Both the position numbers and the translations under genes were made by a program. Below are positions 1-8,599 of a DNA stretch of 21,674 bases, in pieces (position 1 is the first letter of the stretch; every line of letters starts with the position of its first letter). The notes under the pieces are model-generated. The model was not told where the DNA came from, did no database searches, and worked only from the letters and a program-made list of their open reading frames with translations. Source of the DNA: Apostichopus parvimensis (taxonomy: Eukaryota; Echinodermata; Holothuroidea; Aspidochirotida; Stichopodidae); the NCBI GenBank assembly GCA_000934455.1, contig KN885033.1, positions 98,846 through 120,519 on the forward strand. The letters are read 5' to 3'.

Positions 1-231
1 TCCGGAATTGTCCATGTCCATGCTACTATCTATTATGCAGGCCCAGGGTTCGCATTAGCCGCGAGATTGCGCGATTCGCGCAATTTGATCGCATTTGGAA
101 TAAACGATTAGTAAAAAGCCACTAGCGATTATTATTTTTTAGTTATCCCGTATAATCCATAAACATCTCGTAAAATTCCTTGTCAGCCTTTCCTTCTATA
201 AAATAAACCAATGAATGAATAATATCTTCCA
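1..231. other. Non-coding; short GC hairpin
   Basis: No coding frame is visible. The only structured element is a perfect inverted repeat at 66-84, with arms attgcgcg (66-73) and cgcgcaat (77-84) around a 3-base loop. It stands out in AT-rich surroundings. The rest is unremarkable AT-rich DNA. Confidence 0.5.
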
Positions 232-620
232 CATGGTAGCCTAACACCACACTCAGTCAATGGGAAATCTAGCTAAGCCTAACCATCTGTTTATTCGCTG
301 AAATTGTGACGCAGTTATAAGATATCCATGGAATACTTTCGTTATTGCTGTTATTTTCGACCACATGTTAGCCTAACACCAAACTAAGTCAATGGGAAAT
401 CTGCCTAACCATCGGTTTCCATTTTTTTTTAAATCACACTTTGCGTAGGATTCGGGTAATAAATTAGGAACCTGGTAGTGTCGCGTCAGGCGGGTACCTT
501 CGTTATTGCTGTTATCTTCGATCACGTGGTAGCCTAACACCACACTAAGTCAATGGGAAATCTGCCTTTGCGTAGGATTCGGGTAATAAATCAGGAACCG
601 GGTAGTATCGCGTCGGGCTG
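232..620. repeat. Degenerate direct repeat, about three copies
   Basis: A ~39-bp block containing 'tagcctaacaccacac' and 'agtcaatgggaaatct' occurs at 232-270, 364-402 and 525-563, spaced 132 and 161 bp. Other blocks repeat between copies: 'cgttattgctgttat' near 340 and 500, and 'gcgtaggattcgggtaataa' near 443 and 570. This is a short tandem array of a 130-160 bp unit, non-coding, lying directly against the foldback element to its right. Repeat family not recognised. Confidence 0.75.
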
Positions 621-621
621 G

Positions 622-701
622 TACCCGGGTAGCGAATATTTTTTCCCAAACTGAACTGACACTGAAATTATTTCCTCGATTCTGATTGGCTCTCAGCGAG
701 C
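622..701 (+). repeat. Left terminal inverted repeat
   Basis: 80-bp arm matching the complement of 1306-1383. It contains a reverse CCAAT motif (gattgg, about 684-689) and abuts a cacgtg E-box at 701-706, so the arm resembles promoter sequence. Whether that is functional cannot be judged here. Confidence 0.8.
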
Positions 702-756
702 ACGTGATATACTTTAGTATTCAACATGGATCCCTCCAAACTCTGTCGATATCAGT

Positions 757-795
757 ATCAACACGAACATCAACACGAACATCAACACGAACATA
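757..795 (+). repeat. 12-bp minisatellite, three units
   Basis: The unit atcaacacgaac is repeated three times in a row inside the foldback element spacer. It is a simple tandem repeat with no coding role visible. Confidence 0.8.
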
Positions 796-1305
796 TTCAA
801 GATATTCACATTAGCAACTTTCCAAAACTTTTGGTAGGTATATATAAGTATATAGTGTTCTTAACACAATGAAGCAACTATTCGCAACTACTGCGCCCAT
901 TATAGGCAGTTCTCGCTCGATCGTTTGTTTACTCGCTTGACTCCGCTCTACACAGCACATGTAAAGTAGCCTATTGTACTGTGTATAGCACACAACACAA
1001 CTAAACACAGTGTATTTGTAATTGTATACATGTAGCCGATGTACATATATTCGAGGTGTTTGTGTACATTAGGAGTTGCGATACTTTTAGTTTTATAATC
1101 ATAAATTCAAAATGTATTCAGTGAATGAATCATGATAGGCCTAGTCGAATATGTAGTCGCCATGAAGACGGCGAGCGAGTGTGTGCCAGCCAGTGAGTGT
1201 ACACAAAAAAGGCATTTGTCGATATATCTGTGTCCTTTGACTTGTTTACTAGTTGTATATAGCCTAATAACCTATACGTACGGAAACCTATACGGAAACC
1301 TATTG

Positions 1306-1383
1306 GCTCGCTGAGAGCCAATCAGAATCGAGGAATAATTTCAGTGTCAGTTCAGTTTGGGAAAAAATATTCGCACCCGGGTA
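1306..1383 (-). repeat. Right terminal inverted repeat
   Basis: 78-bp arm, the complement of 622-701 apart from two one-base deletions. It closes the foldback element. Confidence 0.8.
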
Positions 1384-1570
1384 ACCCGTGCAAACACTAA
1401 ATTTTAGCGATAAAATGTAAAATTTAATCAATTTGTAGCTACAATTTATACAGGAGAAACAGCCCTCGCAACACCAAAAAGAGCCCCCGTCATTAGTAAA
1501 ACAGTCCTCGTAAAAAATCTGCTTGTGCTGAAAAGAGCCCTCGTCACCAAAAAATTATTTTGAGCCCTGG
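1384..1570. repeat. Non-coding; degenerate short repeats
   Basis: Contains loosely repeated 'agccctcgtca'-type blocks near 1460, 1485 and 1535, separated by A-rich DNA. No gene is visible. Confidence 0.4.
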
Positions 1571-2070
1571 TCCACGGTGACTCTTCGTCCAACCTATGGT
1601 TAAGGGGTCAAAGGTCAAATCACAAATAACCTCAATTGACATTGACCTCTTTGTCTAACTTACAGTTAAGGGGCCAAAGGTCAAAGAAATGTCAAATCAC
1701 GAACAACCCCAAATGGAAAAAGTAACAAAGTCTTCATATTCAGCTTTCGTAGACATCCAAAATAGTCCACAGCGACCTCTTTGTCTGAGTTACGGTTGAG
1801 GGGGTCAAAGGTCAAAGAAAGGTCAAATCACAAACAACCCCAAATGGAAAAAAGTAACAAAGTCATCATGTTCACGTACTTTGGCAGACATTCAAAATTG
1901 TCCACAGTGACCTTTTCGTCTGACATATGGTTAAGAGGTCAAAGAAAGGTCACATTTCAAACAATCTGAAATGGCAACAGTAACAGTGTCAGCATGTTGG
2001 CTTCGGACAGAAATTTGTCAAATGGTGACCTCTTCATCTGACCTATGGCTATATGGCATATGAATGAACT
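1571..2070. repeat. ~130-bp tandem repeat with DR1-like GGTCA sites
   Basis: The block 'gacctctttgtct' and its variants recurs at about 1579, 1644, 1774, 1909 and 2027, giving periods of roughly 65 (shortened unit), 130, 135 and 118 bp. Shared blocks include 'caaccccaaatggaaaaa' and 'ggggtcaaaggtcaaa'. Each unit carries direct GGTCA half-sites one base apart (DR1 form), e.g. 1605-1617 and 1802-1814. The array is non-coding: frames through it are short and not conserved between units. Confidence 0.8.
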
Positions 2071-2718
2071 GTAGTCAGTGTCTTTGGGTTGTGCTCAATT
2101 AGGGTCGACGGTCAAAAGGGTCATATACGTTAACTGTTCCAAAAAATTCAAACCAGGTCAAAACACAGAACTAAATGTGCCATCTTGTAGGCCTTGATAA
2201 AAGATTAAGAAAAGTCAATGACTACCTTATTATATGACCTTTGCTTGTGGGGTCAAAATTTACGCAAATGTGTTAGTAGCCTATTCGACACACCCACTTT
2301 GCAGATTTACCCTTTTTCAAAATCCAATTTAAATTAAAAGCTTTGAATCTCATGATTGTAATGTAATTTAAAGCAAATAGGCCTTCTTAAAAGAAACTGC
2401 TTGTTAGAAAACAACAAACAAAAGAAACAAAAACCAAAAAATTAAAATAGAACAAAAACATAATAACAAACAAAAACCCATTGGTTTGAAATCAACTGCA
2501 ATAAACAAAAATTAACAAACAAACAAGATTTACAAATTTAGGGTCAAAGGTCATGAAAGGATAAATGGCTGGGTCTGTGTCACTTCCGTGACATAATCAT
2601 GTCTAGTTGTTTTATTTTGCCGGCAAACTAATCATTTTATTTAATTAGAGAAGAGAATCGACAGAAGAAATTATAACGAATCAGTAATCAAATCCTATCT
2701 TGTCAACTTGTTTTTGTG
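2071..2718. other. Non-coding; AAAC-rich low-complexity tract
   Basis: No gene is visible. Positions about 2395-2530 are low-complexity A/C sequence of the (AAAC)n/(AACAA)n type. A further perfect DR1-like site, gggtcaaaggtca, lies at 2541-2553 and may be a leftover unit of the preceding array. The boundary with the LTR element to the right is not determined. Confidence 0.5.
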
Positions 2719-3563
2719 AGAACTGTCACAGTGTTTTCCTCTATCGCCCGTTCGAGACGTCTCCTGAAGAAGCGTAAAATACGGCATCAAGATACCTCAG
2801 TACCTCTCTCTGGCGAGTCCCTTTATAACATTACATGCCGAAGTCGTGGGCTCGTTATAAAATAACATTAGCAATATGCCCATGGGTGCAGACCTGAGCT
2901 TTGTGTTATATCCAAGTGGGGCGTTGTTGCAGAATATTGGTGATCCGCGTTTGTACACAAACGGGTATACTATTGTCATAAGGGATTAGTACGGATTGGG
3001 AAAGGGTTATCTCATGTTTTACCGTGGAGTTTATACACTCTTGCAAGAAGTTCAATGTTGTATTACTTTGATATATTGATTTCATCAGATTTAAAGTGTT
3101 TGGCAACAGTAGTTAAGCATATTGAAATATTTCAGATGTCATCGTAGTAGTAGTGTTTTATTACTTTTTGGTAACCTCTCTGGTATTGATGACCGGGTCT
3201 CCATACTTTGAGGGTCGCAGGAACTTCGCCTGAGCCTGTGATGTCCGCGAACTGACCAGTCAACGCGCGATATTAATTAGGGGAAATTTATTTAGTCTAG
3301 CTTGGGATAAGTGCATGCAACGGGGGGTGTATTAATCTGGAAGGGGGTTATCTCACTACTGTGAGATAGCATTCATTGTTATAGCATTTAAGTGTATACC
3401 ACACCGTATTCAAACGGGGAAATTCCGTTCTCCCGTCTCAATAGTTGAGTACCCTGACCGTATTAAATTCAGTACGTGTTTGGGTTTTTTTGTGTCTTTA
3501 TTTCTTCTGCGTAAGGGGCTTTTACTCTAACCTAAATAGAGGGCGGAAGAACCACGGTTTACA
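2719..3563 (+). repeat. Probable 5' LTR region of a retroelement (left edge unknown)
   Basis: This non-coding stretch ends in 'ggtttaca' at 3563. Two bases later comes a primer-binding-site-like sequence, which is the arrangement seen at the U5/PBS junction of LTR retroelements, where the LTR ends in CA. No second LTR copy is present in the window to compare with, so the left boundary is only a guess and could lie anywhere from about 2580 to 3200. Open frames in it are short and unsupported. Confidence 0.4.
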
Positions 3564-3565
3564 TT

Positions 3566-3583
3566 TGGGGGCCTATCCGGGAA
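3566..3583 (+). promoter_or_regulatory. tRNA-Pro-like primer binding site
   Basis: The sequence tgggggcctatccgggaa matches the well-known tRNA-Pro primer binding site of gammaretroviruses at 14 of 18 positions, with mismatches in the middle and at the last base. It is preceded by 'ca' plus a two-base spacer, as in those elements. This marks the start of the internal region of an LTR retroelement. The primer tRNA assignment is inferred from the match alone. Confidence 0.6.
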
Positions 3584-3740
3584 TACACTTCTCTTGAAAA
3601 AAAAGGTTATCAAGAGTTTAGTGCAGTATTTAAGTGTTATATGAGACGGGAGTGTGGTTCCCTTGTTTGTTATTTATATTTGCTGCACTATATTTTACTA
3701 GCGATTAAGGTACCACCAGTTGGAGAGCTGTCCGGTAAGT

Positions 3741-4722
3741 ATGGCCAAGAGGGAGTGGTGTAAAAAGGAAGATGTGGCTGAGACACGAGCAATATTGCTC
3801 ACAGCTAGGCATACTCAATCTATCACTAGAGCGTTACTGGTGGGGATTTGTCGCAAAGAGGTAACCCGAGGGGGGATGACAGACTCTTCTTCTTTGCGAG
3901 TATGAGATGGATATAGGTGACCAAGAATTTGGAAAACATGCAACCATTAGGGTTGCGAAGGAACAGCTGTGATTCAAAATTATACCCCTCTGTGAAAGCC
4001 TACAGTCAACAGATTCAACGGAGCGTATGATAGTGCGTGAAGTAGGCTACCGAGACAACAATACCACTCCGGAGACAGAGTTGCAGTACACTCTCGCATC
4101 TTCCTACCGACGCCTCAAGTTCTTTTCTGGGAAAGACAATCTGTCCAGAGATGAAGAGGAATGGAGCTCTTGTGTAGAGCAGGTGGAGGGTCTCATGGCC
4201 GAATGGACTGGGGTGCCAGAAATTGAGAAACGTAAGAGGATCAGGGAATCATTACGTCCCCCAGCATCCCAGATTACTTCAGACCTAAAGCAGGATCTCC
4301 CATCTGCGACTTCGGAGGACTACCTTGCCGCCCTGGAGGCAGTATTTGGAACAACCGAGAGTGGAGAAGAACTGCTAATCAAAAACCATAGCATGAAGCA
4401 GAACAATGAAGAGAAACCCTCAGCATACCTCTCTTGTTTGCAGAGTGCGAGTCGGCATGTTTTAAGTAAGGGAGGATTGGTTCCCGGAGATGTCAATCGC
4501 ATGAGACTTCGGCAATTTATCAGAGGGCTCTTATTTGACGATCTGCTCATCACAACCCTCCAACTACGAGACAGGCTCACCGACCCCCAGGCTTCATCTC
4601 TCTGCTGAGTATGCTAAGGAGGTATGAAGAGGAGCAAGATTGCAAGACCCAACAGCGACAGTCTAGAAACGACAAGACCCAGAGAAAACCAGTGGGTGTC
4701 ACCAGGTCAAACGTCATTTGAG
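3741..4722 (+). pseudogene. Frameshifted PNMA-like Gag of an LTR retroelement
   Basis: Gag structural protein remnant, related to the Ty3-type Gag that gave rise to vertebrate PNMA genes. The likely start is the ATG at 3741 (AAGTATGGC context). The first piece (3741-3905) contains 'EWCKKEDV', like the PNMA N-terminal region, and then loses frame. The best-preserved piece is 4027-4608, covering the capsid core: 'KFFSG' near the start, an acidic segment before 'EEW', 'RIRESLRPPASQI', 'LAALEAVFG' and 'RLRQFIRGL'. Near 4590 the frame ends. A +1 alternative frame carries the expected next motif PPGFISLL and a charged helix up to about 4722; the break is in a run of five C at about 4585-4590. No zinc knuckle, protease or polymerase follows: the sequence passes into a tandem repeat, so the element is truncated. 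Not functional as it stands. Confidence 0.7.
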
Positions 4723-4935
4723 GTCAAAGTCAGAAATCTTCGTAGACACGATATCTCAAGAAGTGAAAGTTGGTTAAACTTCACACGTGGTATGTGGGTA
4801 GCCGTTAGTAAGTAAATGGATCCCTACTGTTTTTCATGGAGGTCAAGGGTTAGAGGTCAGAGTCTGAAAACTTTGTAAACACGATATATCAGGCAGTAAA
4901 TGTTGGTTTAACTTCAAACTAAGTATGTGGGTAGC
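4703..4935 (+). repeat. 133-bp tandem repeat, left part
   Basis: Two units are visible. The block gtatgtgggtagc occurs at 4790-4802 and 4923-4935, exactly 133 bp apart. Shared blocks are 'acacgatat', 'gtaaatggatccctact', 'ggaggtca' and 'ttggtttaacttca'. The array continues to the right of the inserted LINE at 10016. It is non-coding, and its first unit lies on the end of the Gag remnant. Confidence 0.8.
4923..4935 (+). repeat. Target-site duplication, left copy
   Basis: gtatgtgggtagc is identical to 10016-10028 and sits at the 3' end of the minus-strand LINE. Because the repeat unit naturally contains this block, the uninterrupted copy at 4790-4802 acts as an in-window empty site. Confidence 0.8.
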
Positions 4936-4936
4936 G

Positions 4937-5230
4937 TGAGCTTTTTACGTACAAAGAAAACGGACCAAAGGTCAACAGAACCAAAACAATCCCAGTCTGT
5001 ATAACAACCACCAAAAACCCAACTGAAACCCACAAACAGAAATCTCTCACTAACCCACATGTATAAAATGTAGCGTTTAACGTGACGTGAAAAGGACACG
5101 GACCCAAAGGCCAACAGAACCAAAACAATAAAGCTCTACAAACCAGCCCCAAAAAGCCAACTACAAACAGAAACCCCCCCAACCCATTTTTTGTAACGAC
5201 CACACACCCCCCCCCCCCCCCACACCTAAC
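4937..5230 (-). repeat. LINE 3' UTR with 128-bp tandem duplication
   Basis: On the plus strand, 'cggaccaaagg' plus 'caacagaaccaaaacaat' occurs at about 4970-4999, and again as 'cggacccaaagg' plus the same block at 5099-5128, 128 bp apart. Flanking pieces ('gtagcg...acgt', 'ccaaaaa.cccaact', 'acaaacagaaa') also repeat. The right edge has a C run at 5207-5221 (G run on the coding strand). No AATAAA/poly(A) tail is visible at the 3' end. Confidence 0.7.
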
Positions 5231-5412
5231 AGGTAACTCACCCCGAATTTCATCCGGGGATTGCCGTCCCGATAGTACACGACAGGCTTGCGCCAGCGTC
5301 TACGTAAAGCAGTGTCGCGAAGCCGTGCATTGTCCGCCTCCATGCGCAACCTTATGTCACTTTGCACGAGGGGGACGACATCCTCGGGCCCTCCAGACGT
5401 CCCCATCGAAAA

Positions 5413-5790
5413 CTAGGCGGCATCTGCTGTTCCAGATGTGTCTCCTGATGATAGCGGCAAACAACAACAGCAGATCCCTAACCCAGGTTGGGCACACAGG
5501 GGGCAACAAACCATACAAACAAAATCACTACTAATGGCCCACTGTGTGCAACCAATACCACCAATAACGAAGGCGTGAAACCATTCCCACACCAACCGGA
5601 CAAAGGGACACCCCAGCAAAAGGTGTTGCATAGTCTCGATGGCTTTACAGCCCACACGGGGACAAATCCAATCACCCAATCGCCACCTGACTAGGCGAAA
5701 ATGGTTAGTGATGAGGAGGACCCCATGTGCAATCCTCCACGCCAAGTCCCGGAGACGGCTATCTAGTGACTTACACAGACCGCCACACAT
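5413..5790 (-). pseudogene. LINE ORF2 C-terminal zinc-binding segment
   Basis: This open stretch of the broken ORF2 contains 'LRDLAWRIAHG', then CPRVGC, ET.QHLLLGCPF and a Trp-rich end. It is the arrangement of the Cys/His motif found downstream of the RT in many LINEs, thought to bind nucleic acid. After 'CTQWAISS' the sequence becomes Cys-rich and loses resemblance, ending at a stop near 5413. The basic tail of ORF2 resumes in another frame from about 5406. Confidence 0.8.
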
Positions 5791-6532
5791 CTGGAGAGAT
5801 GGCGGTTTGGCAAGCCGACTGGCACACAGGCGCGAGCATTGAACGAAACAATAGTGGGTATAACACAGAGGGGGCCACGTTCAGCAGAACATCTGGCCCA
5901 CCCTCTTTGATTCTACGAAGTGAGTCACCAATCTGAGTATACACCCCCGAAAGGCGTGTCGCCTTTGGCCGGTTATTGGAAAAGGATCCGGGCCAGTGGT
6001 GGCGAAAAAGAAACACCAGAACCTAACAAAAAAGGCAAAAGGAAACGAAGGATTCTCAAACGCAACGAAAACACCTTTCAAAAGGAGAAAGCGCAGTTTA
6101 GATGGCAGTCTTATACAGAACGGTCCTTTTGACAAGGTTTGGTTTGCGCTTTCCCCAAATGAAATCAAAAATCATCCTCTCCAATCGCACCAAGGCATGA
6201 TCCGGTGCAGCAATCACCGTACCAGGATACCACAGGAGAGGAACAATAAAACGATTAACAACTGTAACCTTCCCAGGGAGGGAGAGCCACCTCCGACTGA
6301 ATGTGTCGAGCCCTTGCGTCTACCTGATCAGCCTTCTCGGCCCAAGTGGTGGCCTCCGTGGCACCATAACCTAGCCAGATGCCATTTACCCTGATCATGA
6401 CATCTGACCAAGTAGCATCGAACGGGAGGGATTGACCGCGACAACCTCCCAATCGCAGCCCTTTGGTCTTTGACTTGTTAAGTCTGGCACCAGTAGCCTC
6501 TTGGAAGGTGGCCAAAACCTTCGATAAAGGCT

Positions 6533-7330
6533 TCAAGGAGGCGAGGTCCGACACAATACAAGTGACGTCATCTGCATACTGCATACTCTAGCCCCACCCG
6601 GTACATTGAAGGGTCGAAAACCCAAGCATCTGTCCAGCGAGGTACTGAGCGTTTCGCTGAAGAGAACATACAACAACGGGGAGAGGGGACAACCCTGACG
6701 GACTCCCCTTCGAACCGGGAAGGGACCAGAAGTTAATCCGTTAACAGTTACCATGCTCGTGACGTCCTTATAAAGTAACGAGACCCAACGAATAAACATT
6801 GTGTTCAATCGGAAGGACTCTAAGGTTCTGAACAGAAAGTCGTGATCTACCATGTCAAAGGATTTCTTCTGGTCCAAAGAGACCAGTGCACATGGCAAAT
6901 CACGAACTTTAACAAACTCGATCAAGTCTCTCATCAACCAGAGGTTATGTTGAATACACTTGCCTCGCACAGCACAAGTCTGGAGAGGACCTACAATATC
7001 CGGCATCACATCCGCTAAGCGATTTCGTAATGTTTTAGCCAGGATTTTGTAGTTCACATTTAACAGTGTTATTGGTCGCCTATTTGTAGGGTCCAAAGGG
7101 TCTCCAGAATTTGGGAGGAGAACAATATTTCCAACCCGCTGTGCTTGGCTGATGTAATTCAACTGGAAAGCGGTAGCGAACACGTCTCTCAAGTCCCACC
7201 GAGAGCCTCCCAGAAGGTCCTATAGAACTCAGCAGGGAGGCCATCGGGACCGGGGGACTTTCCCTTCTTCATCGCTGCTACCGCTGTCCAGAGCTCACCA
7301 ACGGAGAGATTCGAACCCAAGCTATCGTTT
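6533..7330 (-). pseudogene. LINE reverse transcriptase core
   Basis: Part of ORF2. KSPGPDG and 'PAEFYRTFW' lie at about 7265-7205 in one frame. A frameshift near 7195 leads into the long open piece 7192-6533 with 'IVLLPNSGD', 'RRPITLLN', motif A 'SLDQKKSFD' (first catalytic Asp kept) and motif B 'GVRQGCPLSP'. Motif C (YADD, 6567-6578) is in the next frame. A 7-base direct duplication, agtatgc twice in the coding direction just before YADD (about 6576-6591), accompanies that frame break. Confidence 0.9.
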
Positions 7331-7839
7331 TTACTCTGAGTGGGACAACAAGTCTTCCTGGAGATCCTAGCTTACAGCAGCCCTGGAGTACAGGTTCGAA
7401 AAGAACGACCTAAATACCCCTACGACTGCCTGCGGGCTCTCCACGAAGACCCCACCAGGATGACGCACTGTCCTAATTCTGCGGTCAACCACAGACTTAG
7501 TGTCATCCCGTCTCGTCCGCCTCAACAAACTGGATTCTGGCACGCACCCGGGCTCCGTGCAAATTCTCATCGAGAAACACACCAAGTGCATGCAGATCAG
7601 ACGATGAAGAACCATCCCTTGCTCTTATTGCACAGGGAATGGAACTTGAATCTCCGTTGGTGAGTTCTCTCAACAAAATACCTGATTGCAAACTGCTTGA
7701 TGAGGGACTTGACCTCGTCCCAGCAGATTAACGTATTGGGAAAAGCAGGCTTGAGGGACTGCCATCCTCTGTACTTCTCGACAAATTGCTCCTTGAAATT
7801 TTGCTCTTTGACAATTTCCGTGTTCAGCCGCCAAAGTCC

Positions 7840-8585
7840 CTATTCCATATGAAAGGACTCCGGCAGCTGCAAGCGCAAAACAACTGCGTCATGATCAGAC
7901 AAAGGACATGGAATAATCGAACACCGAGATCGAGGAAACTTGCGCGGGGTATAAAACCTGTCGAGTCTGGATGAAACTGATCCATCTGGTCTATGCCAAG
8001 TACAAGCAACCACCTGGGGATTTTGGGACCTCCAAACATCCACAAGGTCTCGGTGCTTGACAAACAAGCCTAGCTCAATCATTCCGGTGGTACAATTGGG
8101 GGACTCTTTCTTCGAACGTCTATCTAAAGCAGAGTGAGGGACACAGTTGAAGTCCCCCCAAGGATACAATTTTACCTGCCCGGTACAAAGGATGGCAAGA
8201 CCGTGAAAAAATCTTTCCTACATGCTGGCCGGTTGGGGGCATAAACATTGCAAACTACAAACTCACCCCGCGTGAGCCTTAAGTGTATGCACACCACCCG
8301 ACCTTCATGGTCTTTCTCCACTTTTCCCACACAATGAAAAAGTTTTGGGGACAGCAAAATTCCAGTCCCGCAAGATGCCCCTGATCCAAAAGAGGCATAA
8401 AGACCTCCCCCCCCCCACTCCAAGGACCAAAGATGAACATCACTCTCACAAGATATGTGGGTCTCCTGCAAAAGGACCACATCCACTTGGAGCAACTTGC
8501 AGAACTGTAAAATCCGCCGCCTTTTGGGGGTACCCCTCATCCCATTCACATTAAGGGTGACGAGGGATAAGATGTCTGGTGTCAT
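7840..8585 (-). pseudogene. LINE APE-like endonuclease domain
   Basis: Part of ORF2. The N-half ends in 'TVLPSFVPGR' and a stop at 8172; the C-half restarts in another frame at 'YPWGDFN'. The residues used by the exonuclease-endonuclease-phosphatase fold are visible: N in LNVNG, E in QET, D and N in GDFN, R and D in SRLDRF, and D and H in SDH. The domain is complete in content but split by a frame break near 8170. Confidence 0.9.
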
Positions 8586-8599
8586 AACCTCCGATGTTT

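Larger units (their letters stand above)
622..1383. mobile_element. Foldback / MITE-like DNA element with ~80-bp TIRs
   Basis: Positions 622-701 and 1306-1383 are inverted copies that differ only by two single-base indels as read by eye. Both ends start with 'tacccgggt' and end inside with 'ggctctcagcgagc'. The spacer of ~600 bp has no transposase-like frame; the short frames there look like noise. A TA sits at each outer edge, but because TA is its own complement it cannot be assigned to the target duplication or to the TIR. The best reading is a non-autonomous DNA transposon; the near-identity of the arms suggests recent insertion or gene conversion. Transposase superfamily unknown. Confidence 0.8.
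5236..8585 (-). pseudogene. LINE ORF2: endonuclease-reverse transcriptase, frameshifted
   Basis: ORF2 makes the nick (APE-type endonuclease) and copies the RNA at the target. The likely start is ATG at 8585, 14 bases after the ORF1 stop at 8600-8602. Pieces in order: endonuclease N-half 8585-8172 (LNVNG, LLQETH, NVYAPN); endonuclease C-half about 8169-7840 (GDFN, SRLDRF, LSDHDAV); linker; RT entry motif KKGKSPGPDG at about 7244-7275; RT fingers and palm 7192-6533 (RRPITLLNVNYKILAK, SLDQKKSFD, RGVRQGCPLSPLLY); catalytic YADD at 6567-6578; thumb region; C-terminal CX4C...HX4C at about 5680-5610; basic tail to about 5236. The catalytic residues of both enzymes are still readable, but frame breaks at about 8170, 7195, 6585, 6255 and 5800 rule out one intact protein. 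Confidence 0.9.

Noticed and set aside
232..620. CRISPR-like array, suggested by the spaced direct repeats
   Set aside because: Spacing is uneven, the spacers are themselves repeated, and the DNA is eukaryotic; these are degenerate tandem repeats.
4947..4970. Poly(A) tail or signal at the LINE 3' end
   Set aside because: In the coding direction only a short A run near 'gtaaaaagc' is present, with no AATAAA and no tail.
5325..6394. Plus-strand open frames across the LINE (5325-5534, 5639-5842, 5996-6394)
   Set aside because: They are antisense shadows of ORF2; the minus strand carries the recognisable motifs.
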